From positions 2,002,001-2,066,000 of the forward strand of contig NZ_CP089924.1 of assembly GCF_021284765.1 (NCBI RefSeq): a DNA stretch of 64,000 nucleotides, in the 5' to 3' direction. The notes beneath the pieces are model-generated. The model did not search any database. It was not told the DNA's origin and worked only from the letters and a program-made list of their open reading frames with translations. Each line of letters starts with the position of its first letter. Positions within the stretch are counted from its first letter, which is position 1. A program made the position numbers and the translations under genes. This document shows, piece by piece, positions 39,292 to 51,641 of this stretch. Source of the stretch: Lysobacter sp. 5GHs7-4. Lineage in GTDB: Bacteria; Pseudomonadota; Gammaproteobacteria; Xanthomonadales; Xanthomonadaceae.

Positions 39292-42200
39292 ATGGGAACT
39301 GTTTCAAGGGGAGCGAAGCCGGGTCGTGCGCGGCATCCGTTGAGCGTGGCGCTGAGCCTCGCGTTGGGTTTGTCGGCCTGTCTGGGTTCGCAGCACGTAC
39401 AAGCGCAAGCGCGCGGCGCCGCGCACGACTACGCGTTGCCGGCCCAGCCGTTGGGCGCGGCGCTCAACCAGCTCGCCGCGTCGGGGGACGCGCAGATGCT
39501 GGTGCCGCCGGAGCTGGTGCGCAATCGCACCGCGCCGGCGCTGTCGGGCCGCTACACCCTGCCCGAAGCGCTGGAGCGCCTGCTCGTGGGCAGCGGGCTG
39601 AGCTATCGCATCACGCCCAGCGGCGTGATCACCATCATCGCCGCGCCGGCCGCGCCGCGTCCGCGGCAAAAGCCCAGCCCAGCGCCGTCGGCGCAGGCCG
39701 CGTCCGAACCTGAGCCGACCGAACTGGCCTCGATCCAGGTCACCGGCTCGCGCATCAAGCGCGCCGAAATCGAAGGCCCGTCGCCGATCACCGTGATCAG
39801 CGCCGAGCAGCTCGAACGCGAGGGCCACGCCACCGTGTTCGAGGCGCTGGAGACCCTGGTCATGGCCAGCGGTGCGGTCGAGACCGAACTGTCCGGCGGC
39901 TTCTCCGCCAACGCCCATCCGCTCAACCTGCGCGGTCTCGGCCCCGGGCGCTCGCTGCTGCTGATCGACGGACGCCGCGCCGCCGACTATCCGTTTCCGT
40001 ACGAAGGCCGCAGCAACTTCCAGAACTTCGGCAACATTCCCTCCGGCGCGGTCGACCGCATCGAAATCCTGGCCGGCGGCGCCTCGGCGATCTACGGCGC
40101 CGACGCCGTGTCGGGCGTGGTCAACGTGGTGCTCAAGCGCAACTACGAGGGCGACGAGGTCAAGCTGCGTACCGGCACCAGTTCGATGGGCGGGCGCGAC
40201 CGCGTCGATCTGCAGTGGACCGGCGGCCGCACCGGCGAGAACTGGGGCCTGACCTACGCGTTCCAGTACTACAACCAGGAGCTGCTGTACGGTTTCCAGC
40301 GCGACGACTGGGACCTGCGCTCCAATCCGGTGGTCGACCCGCGCCTGGGCGTGCAGCCCGACGCCGGCCTGCGCATCCGTCGCGGCAGCACCAGCAGCTC
40401 CAGTCCGCTGATCGCGCCACCGGCCGGCACCTGCGAGCGCTGGGGCGGCGAGTTCGTGCGCCACACCTACAAGCGCATCAGCTCAGGCAACGTGCAGAGC
40501 CTGGGCGATGCCTGCGGCACCTGGAACGACGCGCATTACCAGCATCTGAGCAAGGGCAAGGACGAGCTGGCCGGCTACGTGTTCGGCACCTGGGATTTCA
40601 GCGACGGCCTGCAGGGCTGGGCGTCGGTGCAGGCCTGGCGGTCCAAGGTCGAATCGCTGGGCGGTTTCGAAAGCATCACCGGCCCGCACACCGACGGCGT
40701 CGGCCGCCGCGGCGATTTCTACGACCCGCAGTTCAACGCCGTGATCGCGCCCACGCGCTTGCTCACGCCGGTCGATCTGGGCGGCGTCGAGAACATGAAT
40801 CAGCACTACAAGGAGCGTTCGCTGGACGTCGCGGTCGGCTTGCGCGGCACCTTCGGCGAACGCTGGGACTGGGACGCCACGCTCAGCCGCGCGGATTACT
40901 ACTTCGAGCGCACGCGCCGGCGCATGGTCGGCAATCGCGTCAACGAGTTCTTCTTCGGACCGCAGATCGGCACCCGTCCGAACGGTGTGCCGATCCATCG
41001 CCTCAACCTGGAGCGCTGGTACCGCCCGCTCACGCCCGACGAGTACGCCTCGATCTCGACCCTGGCGCGCTACGAGGCCGAGTCCTGGGTGAGCACCGGC
41101 AGCTTCGTGGTCACCGGCGATCTGTTCGAGCTGCCGGCCGGTCCGCTGGGCGTGGCCGGCGTGGTCGAAGCCAGCAAGCAAGGCTACGACCTGTCCAGCG
41201 ATCCGCGCGTGCAGCCCGGCGTGGTCCAGCTGTACAACCTCACCGGCACCAACGGCGGCGGGGAACGCGACCGCTATGCGGCCGGTGTCGAATTCAGCGT
41301 GCCGATCACGCGCACGCTCAAGGCCAGCCTGGCCGGACGCTTCGACAAGTACGACGACATCACCGCCGTCGACGACGCCCGCACCTGGAACGCCGGCATC
41401 GAATGGCGCCCGACCGAGTCGCTGCTGCTGCGCGGTGCCTACGCCACCAGCTTCAAGGCGCCCGATCTGCATTGGGTGTTCAGCGAAGGCAGCGGCAGCT
41501 TCGGCAGCAATGTCGACCAATGGCGTTGCATCGCCGCCGGCGCCAACCCCGGTTGCTCGGGTTACAGCTACAACATGTTCAGCCTCAGCGAGGGCGATCC
41601 CAATCTCGAAGAGGAAACCGGCAAGTCCTGGAGCGCGGGCCTGGTCTGGGACGTGTTCGACGACGTGTCGATCACCGCCGACTACTGGAATATCGAACTC
41701 AACGGCGCGATCGAGCGGCTGAGCATCGGCGGCATCCTGGCCGGCGAGGCCGGTTGCCGCACCGGCAAGACGCTCAACGGCCAACCGTTCCAGTTCGCAC
41801 CGGGCTCGGGCTACTGCCAGGCCGTCACCGCGCTGGTGACGCGTCGTCCGGAAGGCAGCGAGAGCATCGACCGGGTGGCGGAGATCCGCTCGGCGCCGAT
41901 CAATCAGTCCTACCGCCGCGTCGCCGGCATCGACGCCGGCATCAACTGGCGGCTCAAGACCGCGCGCTTCGGCGACTACCGCTTCGATCTGAACTGGTCG
42001 CACACGCTCAAGTCGGAGCAGCAGGTGTTCGCCACCGACACGGTCGACCGCGACTGGCGCGACGATCCCACCAATCTGGACTTCCGCAGCCGCGTGCGCG
42101 CCGGCGCCAGCTGGCGTCGCGGCGACTGGTCGTCGAGCCTGTTCATGACCCGCTACGGCAGCCTGCCCAAGGCCGGCGGGGTGGGGCGCACCGGCGTGCA

Positions 42201-42387
42201 CTTCATCTGGAACGCCAACGTCGGCAAGCAGATCACCGACCGCGCCGCACTCAAGTTCTACGTCAACAACCTGTTCAACAACCTGCACCCGGACGACGAG
42301 ACCAACGGCAGCTTCCCGTACTTCTACGACGCCTACAGCCCGATCGGGCGCGAACTGGCGCTGCAGTTCGAGTACCGCTTCAGGTAA
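39292..42387 (+). CDS. TonB-dependent receptor with N-terminal STN signalling domain
   Basis: 1031 residues. A signal peptide (about 17-38) precedes the secretin/TonB short N-terminal domain (about 46-113: YALPAQPLGAALNQLAASG, ALERLLVGSGLSYRI), which transmits occupancy to FecR. A Pro/Ala linker leads to the TonB-box region ASIQVTGSRIKRAE, plug (LRGLGPGRSLLLIDGRR, EILAGGASAIYGADAVSGVV) and a beta-barrel ending LQFEYRFR. The last residue is Arg with Phe before it, slightly atypical. ATG 39292 has GGGGGAAGG upstream; the frame opens earlier at 39214. Divergent from the sigma/fecR genes. Confidence 0.93.
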   Translation: MGTVSRGAKPGRARHPLSVALSLALGLSACLGSQHVQAQARGAAHDYALPAQPLGAALNQLAASGDAQMLVPPELVRNRTAPALSGRYTLPEALERLLVGSGLSYRITPSGVITIIAAPAAPRPRQKPSPAPSAQAASEPEPTELASIQVTGSRIKRAEIEGPSPITVISAEQLEREGHATVFEALETLVMASGAVETELSGGFSANAHPLNLRGLGPGRSLLLIDGRRAADYPFPYEGRSNFQNFGNIPSGAVDRIEILAGGASAIYGADAVSGVVNVVLKRNYEGDEVKLRTGTSSMGGRDRVDLQWTGGRTGENWGLTYAFQYYNQELLYGFQRDDWDLRSNPVVDPRLGVQPDAGLRIRRGSTSSSSPLIAPPAGTCERWGGEFVRHTYKRISSGNVQSLGDACGTWNDAHYQHLSKGKDELAGYVFGTWDFSDGLQGWASVQAWRSKVESLGGFESITGPHTDGVGRRGDFYDPQFNAVIAPTRLLTPVDLGGVENMNQHYKERSLDVAVGLRGTFGERWDWDATLSRADYYFERTRRRMVGNRVNEFFFGPQIGTRPNGVPIHRLNLERWYRPLTPDEYASISTLARYEAESWVSTGSFVVTGDLFELPAGPLGVAGVVEASKQGYDLSSDPRVQPGVVQLYNLTGTNGGGERDRYAAGVEFSVPITRTLKASLAGRFDKYDDITAVDDARTWNAGIEWRPTESLLLRGAYATSFKAPDLHWVFSEGSGSFGSNVDQWRCIAAGANPGCSGYSYNMFSLSEGDPNLEEETGKSWSAGLVWDVFDDVSITADYWNIELNGAIERLSIGGILAGEAGCRTGKTLNGQPFQFAPGSGYCQAVTALVTRRPEGSESIDRVAEIRSAPINQSYRRVAGIDAGINWRLKTARFGDYRFDLNWSHTLKSEQQVFATDTVDRDWRDDPTNLDFRSRVRAGASWRRGDWSSSLFMTRYGSLPKAGGVGRTGVHFIWNANVGKQITDRAALKFYVNNLFNNLHPDDETNGSFPYFYDAYSPIGRELALQFEYRFR

Positions 42388-42429
42388 GGTCGTGACCATG
42401 CGACCGGGCCCGGTTCGCCGGGCTCCGTC

Positions 42430-42465
42430 CTTCGCTCGCGCGAACGCGCGTTGCGGCGAGCGAAG
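42430..42465 (+). promoter_or_regulatory. Intercistronic hairpin between receptor and phosphoesterase genes
   Basis: CTTCGCTCGC (42430-42439) pairs with GCGAGCGAAG (42456-42465), 10 bp with a GC-rich 16-base loop and no T tract. It may stabilise the upstream message or attenuate read-through. Confidence 0.45.
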
Positions 42466-42502
42466 CACTCGTCGTCGTGTGGTACAGACAGGAAGATCCG
42501 CA

Positions 42503-43666
42503 ATGAACCATCGTTCGCCTCGAACCCTGGGCCTGCTGCTGTTGCTGTGCGCGGGCCTCGCGCATGCGCAAGCCGGCGACGGCCAAACGCGCGCCGCAGC
42601 GGCGCCGACGACCGCGGCGGCGAAGACCGCGGCGCCCATGGACGACGGCCCCTATCTGCGCTACGAACCGCAGCGCGTGATCGCACGCTGGGTCTGCGGC
42701 GGCCAGGTCGTGCAGCGCGAGATACCGGCGCCGCGCTGGCCGGTGACGGTGGCGCCGCAGTGCGGCTATATGCGCGCGATCCAGGTCGAGGCGCCGGCAA
42801 TGCCGGATGCGGGCGCGGCCGCGCCGGTGCGTGGCGTGAAGCGGATTGCCGCGTTGTCGGACGTGCATGGCCAGTACGGCGTGATGGTGCAGCTGCTGCG
42901 CGCCAACGGCATCGTCGATCGCAAGCTGAATTGGCGCTACGGCAATGGCCATCTGGTGATCGTCGGCGACGTGTTCGACCGCGGCCCACAGGTGAACCAG
43001 GCGCTGTGGTTGCTGTACCAGTTGGAACGTCAGGCGCGTAAGGCCGGCGGCGGCGTGCACCTGCTGCTGGGCAATCACGAAATCATGGTGCTGGCCAACG
43101 ACCTGCGTTACGTCAACCCGGGCTACCAAGCCAACGCTGGCCTGCTGGGCGCGTCCTATCCCGAGCTCTACGGACCCGACACCGTGCTGGGGCGCTGGCT
43201 GCGCAGCAAGCCGGTGATGGCGCAGATCGACGATCTGCTGTTCGTGCACGGCGGCATCGCCGAGGACTACCTGGCGCTGGGCCTCACGCGCGGCGACGCC
43301 AACGCGCGTTACCGCGCCTCGCTGGGTACGCCCAAGGCGGTGTGGTCGCAAGACCCGATCTTGAACGGGCTCTACAACGGCAAGACCAGCCCGATCTGGT
43401 ACCGCGGCTACTTCACCGATCCCAGCCTGGATCAGGCGCGTGTGGACGCGGTCCTGCGCAAGAGCGGCGTCCGCCGCATCGTCGTCGGCCACACCTCGAT
43501 GAAGGCGGTCGGTTTCTATTTCGGCGGCGCGGTGATCTCGGTCGACAGCAGCATCAAGAACGGCGAGTCCGGCGAGCTGCTGCTGGTCGAGAACGACCGC
43601 CTGAGCCGCGGCACCATGGACGGCCAGCGCCTGCCGCTCACCGCGCCGGCGGCCGCGGAAGACTGA
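42503..43666 (+). CDS. Exported calcineurin-like metallophosphoesterase
   Basis: 387 residues with a signal peptide (about 1-23, LLLLLCAGLAHAQ) and an Ala-rich linker. The catalytic domain (about 113-365) shows dinuclear metal motifs in order: ALSDVHGQYG, IVGDVFDRGPQ, LLGNHEIM, a His in LFVHGGIAED and VVGHTSM. The GDxxDRG form resembles protein-phosphatase/Shewanella-like (Shelph) phosphatases. Periplasmic phosphatase acting on phosphorylated substrates. AGGAAG lies before ATG 42503. It follows the STN receptor gene by 115 bases, so phosphate or phosphorylated-nutrient scavenging is a plausible joint role (inference). Confidence 0.88.
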   Translation: MNHRSPRTLGLLLLLCAGLAHAQAGDGQTRAAAAPTTAAAKTAAPMDDGPYLRYEPQRVIARWVCGGQVVQREIPAPRWPVTVAPQCGYMRAIQVEAPAMPDAGAAAPVRGVKRIAALSDVHGQYGVMVQLLRANGIVDRKLNWRYGNGHLVIVGDVFDRGPQVNQALWLLYQLERQARKAGGGVHLLLGNHEIMVLANDLRYVNPGYQANAGLLGASYPELYGPDTVLGRWLRSKPVMAQIDDLLFVHGGIAEDYLALGLTRGDANARYRASLGTPKAVWSQDPILNGLYNGKTSPIWYRGYFTDPSLDQARVDAVLRKSGVRRIVVGHTSMKAVGFYFGGAVISVDSSIKNGESGELLLVENDRLSRGTMDGQRLPLTAPAAAED

Positions 43667-43684
43667 GGCGATGGTGCTGCGTCG

Positions 43685-43705
43685 GCCGCGGCGACCCGCC
43701 GCGGC
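43685..43705. terminator. Possible bidirectional terminator hairpin
   Basis: 9-bp perfect stem GCCGCGGCG/CGCCGCGGC with loop ACC between the convergent phosphoesterase and isomerase genes. No T tract, so its function is uncertain. Confidence 0.4.
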
Positions 43706-43714
43706 GCGATGCGC

Positions 43715-44443
43715 TCAGCCGGCGATCTCCAACAACTCGACCTCGAACACCAGGGTCGCGTTGGGTTCGACCTGACCGGGAATGCCAACCTCGCCGTAAC
43801 CCTGCGCGGCCGGAATCCAGAACCGGTACTTGCCGCCCTTGGGCATCAACATCAGGCCCTCGCGCAGGCCGGGCATGACTTGGTTGAGCGGGAACTCCGA
43901 CGGGTGGTCGATCGCGTAGGTGTTCTCGAACGCCTTGCCGTCCAGCACCGAGCCGATGTAGTTCACCCGCACCGTCGCATCGGCCGCAGGCCGGGGGCCG
44001 TCGGCCTTGCGCAGCACCTGGTACTGCAGGCCCGAGGCGGTGGTGGCGATGCCCGCTTTGGCGCCGTTCTCGGCTAAGAACTTGCTGCCGCGCTCGAGAT
44101 TCTTCTTGGCCAGCGCGGTCTGCTCGCCCTGGCGCTTGTCCTGCAGCTGGCGCACGAAGTCCTGGCGGATCTGCGTGAGTTGGGCCTCGTCCAGTTGCGG
44201 CTTGCGGCCGGCGTGCGCGGCGCGCAAGGCGGCCACCACGGTGTCGATGTCGACTTCCTCGCGCACCGGCGCGATCTGCTTGGCCAGGTCCAGGCCGACC
44301 ATGTAGCTGGTCTTGGCGCGGGCGCTGTCCAGGCGCGGCGCGGCGGCGTCCTGCGGCGCGGCCTCGTGGCCGCCCTTGGGCTGGCAGGCGATCAGGGCGA
44401 CGGGCAGCAGCGCGAACAGGCAGGCATGCGCGGCACGGTTCAT
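43715..44443 (-). CDS. FKBP-type peptidyl-prolyl isomerase lipoprotein (Mip/FkpA-like)
   Basis: 242-residue periplasmic folding catalyst. The N-terminus is a lipoprotein signal (LPVALIACQPK, lipobox Cys about 20). The helical Mip-like dimerisation domain (about 40-130) contains SYMVGLDLAKQI and LTQIRQDFVRQLQDKRQ. The C-terminal FKBP domain (about 140-240) has VRVNYIGSVLDGKAFENTY, VMPGLREGLMLMPKGGKYRFWIP (split into shorter recognisable blocks) and final LVFEVELLEI. TAGGAG precedes ATG 44443. Followed downstream by the multicopper oxidase reading in the same direction with the oxidase upstream; no functional link is evident. Confidence 0.92.
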   Translation of the reverse strand: MNRAAHACLFALLPVALIACQPKGGHEAAPQDAAAPRLDSARAKTSYMVGLDLAKQIAPVREEVDIDTVVAALRAAHAGRKPQLDEAQLTQIRQDFVRQLQDKRQGEQTALAKKNLERGSKFLAENGAKAGIATTASGLQYQVLRKADGPRPAADATVRVNYIGSVLDGKAFENTYAIDHPSEFPLNQVMPGLREGLMLMPKGGKYRFWIPAAQGYGEVGIPGQVEPNATLVFEVELLEIAG

Positions 44444-44493
44444 GGCTTCGTATCTCCTAGATGAAAGTTCACGCAGGGCAGGGCGCGCCGCCT

Positions 44494-46149
44494 TCAATCC
44501 TCGACGGCGAAGCTGACCATCATGCCCATGTCCTCGTGTTCCAGATTGTGGCAATGGAGCATGTAGCGTTGCGTGCCGCGGTAAGGCTGGGAGAAATCGA
44601 TCGCGATGCGCACGATCTCGCCCGGCCACACCACCACGGTGTCGTTGAGCCCCAGATCCTGCGGTCCCAGGCCTTGCGGCGTGACCTTGCGGCTGCGCAC
44701 GTCGGGCGGGCTGATGCTGCGCGAGACCACGCGAAACTGAAATCCATGCACATGGATCGGGTGCGGCATGCTGGTCATGTTGTTGCGGATTTCCCAGACC
44801 TCACGGCTGCCGCGTTTGACGCTGAACACCGGCGCGTGACCGACCTGGTGATAGTTCCAGTCGTTGATGAACCAGGTGCCTTCCTGGTCCATGCGCAGTC
44901 GCAGCGGCCGCACCGGCCAGGCCGTGGTGTCGGGCGGCGGCGGCAGCGCGCTCAGCACCGCCGGCAGCACGCCGGAACCCGCCTGGGCCCGACGCCGTTC
45001 CGAATCGCTGCAGGCGGCGACGCAGAACTGCATCAGATCCAGCGCCTCGCCCATCGGCGCGGCACCCGGATGATCGGCCATGGGATCGGGCGCGAAGGCG
45101 CCGGACTCGTCCTCGTTCTCCATCGCCACGTATTCCTGGCTGCGCAGCAGCACGCGCGCGGCGGCCGGCAGCGCGCCGAAATCGAACAGCACGTCGATGC
45201 GCTGCGCCGGCGCCAGAAACACGTCGTCCATGGTCCAGGCCTGGGCCAGCAGCCCGCCGTCGGTGCCGATCAGCTTGAACGGCAGCGTGCGGCCTTCGTG
45301 CTCGAACGCGATCCGCAGCATGCGCGCATTGCAGCCGTTGACCAGGCGCAGGCGGTACAGCGCCGGCAACACTTCCAGGAACGGTTCGGGCGTCCAGTTC
45401 ACCAGCACGCGGTTGCCGATCCAGTCGTCCGCGCCGATGCGGTAGACGATGCCGTTGTCGGCATCGACCTGCTTGTCGGCGATGAACAGCGGCAGGTCGC
45501 GTTCGCCCCAGCGCAGGCCCAGGCGCTCGCCCAGCGCGCGCTCCTCCGGATCCTCGATGCGCAGCAGACCGGCCAGGCCGCGCTGCAATTGCAGGCCGGT
45601 GCGCTCGTGCGGATGGGCGTGATACCAGTAGAGCCCGGCGCGATTGTCGATGCGGTAGCGATAGCGCGCGCTGCCGCCGGCGGCCACCGGATGCAGGCCG
45701 CTGCCGTCGTTGGCCTCGTCGATGCTCAGGCCGTGCCAATGGATCGTGGTGGCTTCGGCCAATCGGTTGCTCAGCGCGACCTCGACCGTGTCGCCCGCCG
45801 ACGCGCGCAGCAGCGGATTGGCGACGGCGTGTCCGTTCGCATGGCCGGCGTAGTGCCAGACATCGGTGGGCTTGCCGGCGAAAATCGGGAACGACGCCGC
45901 GCGCGCGCTCAAGGCCAGCGGTGCGGACAGGGCCACTTCCGCGAACAGTCCTTCGCGCCCGGGCAGGCGCAACGGCGTCTGGAACGGTTGCGCGTTGGGC
46001 AGGCCGGGTCCCGCAGACCGCTCCGGCGCCGCCGGGTTCATGGCGTGGTCGTGCTGGCGCCGGCGCTGGAACAGCCAGGGCGTGGCCGCCAACGCCGCGG
46101 CGGTGGCGGCCAATCCGACGAACAGGCGACGACGCGTGGTGTCAGTCAT
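44494..46149 (-). CDS. Multicopper oxidase (CueO/laccase-like), Tat-exported
   Basis: 551 residues. The N-terminal twin-arginine motif TRRRLFVGLAATAAAL suits folded export of a copper enzyme. Copper ligands are complete: HWHG (137-140), YWYHAHPHE (174-182), HPIHVHGFQF and the C-terminal MLHCHNLEHEDMGMM, which provides the type 1 Cys with His and axial Met. Three cupredoxin domains are present. A Met/Asp/Glu-bearing insert (MENEDESGAFAPDPMADHP) sits where CueO has its methionine-rich insert, but it is much poorer in Met. Likely Cu(I) or phenol oxidase in copper tolerance. Gene order relative to copper regulators is not seen here. Confidence 0.93.
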   Translation of the reverse strand: MTDTTRRRLFVGLAATAAALAATPWLFQRRRQHDHAMNPAAPERSAGPGLPNAQPFQTPLRLPGREGLFAEVALSAPLALSARAASFPIFAGKPTDVWHYAGHANGHAVANPLLRASAGDTVEVALSNRLAEATTIHWHGLSIDEANDGSGLHPVAAGGSARYRYRIDNRAGLYWYHAHPHERTGLQLQRGLAGLLRIEDPEERALGERLGLRWGERDLPLFIADKQVDADNGIVYRIGADDWIGNRVLVNWTPEPFLEVLPALYRLRLVNGCNARMLRIAFEHEGRTLPFKLIGTDGGLLAQAWTMDDVFLAPAQRIDVLFDFGALPAAARVLLRSQEYVAMENEDESGAFAPDPMADHPGAAPMGEALDLMQFCVAACSDSERRRAQAGSGVLPAVLSALPPPPDTTAWPVRPLRLRMDQEGTWFINDWNYHQVGHAPVFSVKRGSREVWEIRNNMTSMPHPIHVHGFQFRVVSRSISPPDVRSRKVTPQGLGPQDLGLNDTVVVWPGEIVRIAIDFSQPYRGTQRYMLHCHNLEHEDMGMMVSFAVED

Positions 46150-46422
46150 GCGGCCTTGCCCTCACGCCGCGCGCTCGCGGCTCCCCAAACCGCCGGATTC
46201 TGTCACGTAATCCTGGGCGTAAAGCCGCGTCGCATCCCACATTCGGGCGCTCATAGGCCGTCATCAAACGGCATAGGGACTGTGCATGGCGACGCTGCCT
46301 GCGCGGCGGTTTTCGACCTGCGATTCGAGCTGAGGACAGCGCACGCCGCTGCGTCTTCCTGGCTCCCGATGCCACGCTGCGCTCAACGATTGCGACCGCC
46401 GGACCACGCGAACGCGCGGCGG

Positions 46423-48837
<2,415 letters not shown>

Positions 48838-48973
48838 CGGGCTATCCGTGTGGGGGGCGCGTGCGCGTCTGGGGCGAACAGTCGAAGGCGGATGCGCAGA
48901 GTAGTCGGCGCACGGCCGTCACGGCCAGGCCACCGCATCCGGGTGGGCATGCGGCGCAGCGAGCGGGCGCTGG

Positions 48974-49198
48974 CTACGACGAAGCGCGCTGCGCGCTCGC
49001 GCTGCCGCGCCATTTGTTCGCGTACGGCAGCGCGAACAGATACAGGCCGGTGATCGCCAGCAGCGCCAGCGGCGCCAACGGCACGTAGGACATCCACAGC
49101 AGCGGTTCCTTCTGCTGCAGGGCGATGAAGGTCGCGATCACCGACAGGGTGAAGATCGCCGAGACCCAACGGTGAAAGCGACGTATCCACGAATTCAT
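48974..49198 (-). CDS. Small inner-membrane protein, two helices
   Basis: 74 residues with helices at about 10-28 and 35-57 (SAIFTLSVIATFIALQ and SYVPLAPLALLAITGLYLF) and a basic tail. AAGGAG at good spacing before ATG 49198 supports a real gene. Function unrecognised. It lies between the VOC protein gene and the UvrA-like gene, all on the minus strand, and could be co-transcribed. Confidence 0.75.
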   Translation of the reverse strand: MNSWIRRFHRWVSAIFTLSVIATFIALQQKEPLLWMSYVPLAPLALLAITGLYLFALPYANKWRGSASAQRASS

Positions 49199-49288
49199 GC
49201 ACGGCTCCTTGAACGATGAGCGTCCAAGGCCGCGGCGCGAGCGGCCGCGACCCGGGACGGAACGGACATCGGGGCGAACGCGGCAGCG

Positions 49289-49699
49289 TCAGCGCAGCTC
49301 GTTGATGCGGACGTGGTTGCCGGCCGGATCGCGGAACGCGCAGTCGCGCACGCCGTAAGGCTGTTCGGTCGGTTCGTGGATCACCTCCGCGCCGCTGGCC
49401 TGCAGGCGGTCGAAGGTGGCATCCAGGTCCGGGCTGGCCAGGATGATCATCGCGTAGGTGCCCTTGGCCATCATCTCGGCGATCACGCGCTGCTCGTCCT
49501 CGGTCACGCCGGGCGTGGCGCCGGGCGGGTACAGCACGATCGAGGTGTCAGGCTGGCCGACGGGACCGACCGTGATCCAGCGCATGCCCTTGTAGCCGAC
49601 GTCCTTGCGGACCTCGAAGCCCAGGGCGTCGCGGTAGAAGGCCAGCGAGGCCTCCGGATCGGTGTGGGCGAGAAAGCTGGAATGGATGCTGAGGTTCAT
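49289..49699 (-). CDS. VOC-family (glyoxalase/bleomycin-resistance fold) protein
   Basis: 136 residues with the paired beta-alpha-beta-beta-beta modules of vicinal oxygen chelate proteins: SSFLAHTDPEASLAFYRDA, LGFEVRKDVGY and the C-terminal CAFRDPAGNHVRINEL, with the metal-ligand Glu near the end. Substrate not inferable; bleomycin-type sequestration and dioxygenase roles are possible. AAGGAAC precedes ATG 49699. An AraC-type regulator gene precedes it by 28 bases on the same strand, suggesting a regulator-effector operon. Confidence 0.88.
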   Translation of the reverse strand: MNLSIHSSFLAHTDPEASLAFYRDALGFEVRKDVGYKGMRWITVGPVGQPDTSIVLYPPGATPGVTEDEQRVIAEMMAKGTYAMIILASPDLDATFDRLQASGAEVIHEPTEQPYGVRDCAFRDPAGNHVRINELR

Positions 49700-49727
49700 G
49701 ACGTTCCTTGGGTTTGGGCAAGTGCGG

Positions 49728-50177
<450 letters not shown>

Positions 50178-50317
50178 GCGCGCGCGTCGCTCGTCATCGG
50201 CAGGGAGGTGGGGTCGGTGGAATCAAACGGCGGTGGTCGCGGGCGCCTGCATGAGGGCAGGGCGCGCCGCAGATCAGAGCCTGCGGATGCTACCGCGTCA
50301 GGGCCGCACCTGCCGGT

Positions 50318-50962
50318 TTATCCCGCCTCTACCCGCTCGCAATACGCCGCGATGGTCCGCTGCCATGCCGGCCGCGCCAGGCAGCGATCGCGGTACGCGA
50401 TCACGCCCGGGTAGGGCGCGATCAAGCTCGTGTCCTTCACGCCCGAATGCAACACATGCGCCATCAGCAGATCGGCCGCGCTGAAGTCGTCGGTGGCGAC
50501 GTACTCGCGATCGGCGAACCAACGCTCCAGATGGCCCATGCGCAGATGCACCCAGTCCACCAGGAACTGGCGTGGCTTGGGGTCGCTGCCGTTCGCGGTC
50601 CAGTCGTGCACCATCAGCGCCATCAACGGCAGCTCGATCGAGCTCATCGCTGCGAAACACCAGCGCAGCACCTGCGCCTGCCCGACCGGATCGGCCGGAA
50701 TCAGGCGCCCGGCTTTCTTCGCCAGGTACATCACGATGGCGGCCGATTCGGACAGCACCACGCCGTCGTCGTCGATCACCGGGATCTGTTCGAACGGGCT
50801 GACCTGGCGGTAGGCGTCGGAATTCAGCTCGTGCGCCGGGTGGTCTAGGCCGATCAGCTCGAACGGCAGCTGCAGTTCCTCCAACGCCCACAGCACGCGC
50901 AGATCGCGGGTGTGACCGCGCGCGCCGGCGTTGACCTTGGAAAAGCCGTAGAGCTTGAGCAT
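50318..50962 (-). CDS. Glutathione S-transferase family protein
   Basis: 214 residues. The N-terminal thioredoxin-fold domain (about 1-80) has MLKLYGFSKVNAGARGH, the cis-Pro region EQIPVIDDDG and the glutathione-binding LSESAAIVMYLA. The C-terminal helical domain (about 90-210) has FSAADLLMAHVL (N-capping Asp region) and final RPAWQRTIAAY. Detoxification or related thiol chemistry; substrate unknown. ATG 50962 is chosen because AAGGAA lies upstream and the fold begins there; the frame is open to 51046. Confidence 0.92.
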   Translation of the reverse strand: MLKLYGFSKVNAGARGHTRDLRVLWALEELQLPFELIGLDHPAHELNSDAYRQVSPFEQIPVIDDDGVVLSESAAIVMYLAKKAGRLIPADPVGQAQVLRWCFAAMSSIELPLMALMVHDWTANGSDPKPRQFLVDWVHLRMGHLERWFADREYVATDDFSAADLLMAHVLHSGVKDTSLIAPYPGVIAYRDRCLARPAWQRTIAAYCERVEAG

Positions 50963-51064
50963 GCGTCGCGTTCCTTCGTTGAATGCGGCGACCGCACCGT
51001 CGATCGGCAGGCGTCTTGGCCTTGCCGCGCATGCCGATCCATGCAATGGGTTCGGTTTGAATGA

Positions 51065-51415
51065 TCAAGCTGTGTACCGAATGGCCAACCTGCGGGACAC
51101 GGTTAGCACAACAGCAACCAGCGCTTCGAAGCCTAGATAAACCATGCCCAGAATCGCAAGCGGTAGCCAGCCGACAGAATCGCTGGGCACAATGAGACTT
51201 CGGAGCGCGCCGGCGGCGACGTAAATATCGAGGGCCACGGCGAGCCCGGCGCCTGCGCCCATCACGAGCCAAAGCAGCTTGATAGGAATCGAAGAGCGCC
51301 AAGGCAAGCGAGCGGCAAACAGCTTGTGCGCCTGCCAGGTACGCAGCGGTAAGAGGCCAATGCCGGCAAGGCCGGCGATACTCAGCGCACAACCCAGTGT
51401 CGATGGATCCTGCAT
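51065..51415 (-). CDS. Hypothetical three-helix membrane protein, atypical composition
   Basis: 116 residues from ATG 51415 (an in-frame start at 51475 would add 20). Hydrophobic segments lie at about 7-25, 46-64 and 82-103 (for example LLWLVMGAGAGLAVALDIYV). No family recognised. The DNA is visibly poorer in GC, with more A/T third positions than neighbouring genes, and it lies beside a tRNA gene, so recent acquisition is possible. A weak AGG precedes ATG 51415. Confidence 0.55.
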   Translation of the reverse strand: MQDPSTLGCALSIAGLAGIGLLPLRTWQAHKLFAARLPWRSSIPIKLLWLVMGAGAGLAVALDIYVAAGALRSLIVPSDSVGWLPLAILGMVYLGFEALVAVVLTVSRRLAIRYTA

Positions 51416-51528
51416 GGCAGCCTGAAGCCCGATGAGCCCATTGGCGGGAGCTTGCGGCAAAACACTACCGCACAAAGCAAAACAGCGCCTCGCACTGCTC
51501 GTGCAAGACGCTGTCCCGGCTGGATGAA

Positions 51529-51604
<76 letters not shown>

Positions 51605-51641
51605 ACGTGCGCAAAAGTGTAGCGGCCCGGGGCCGGAGGCG

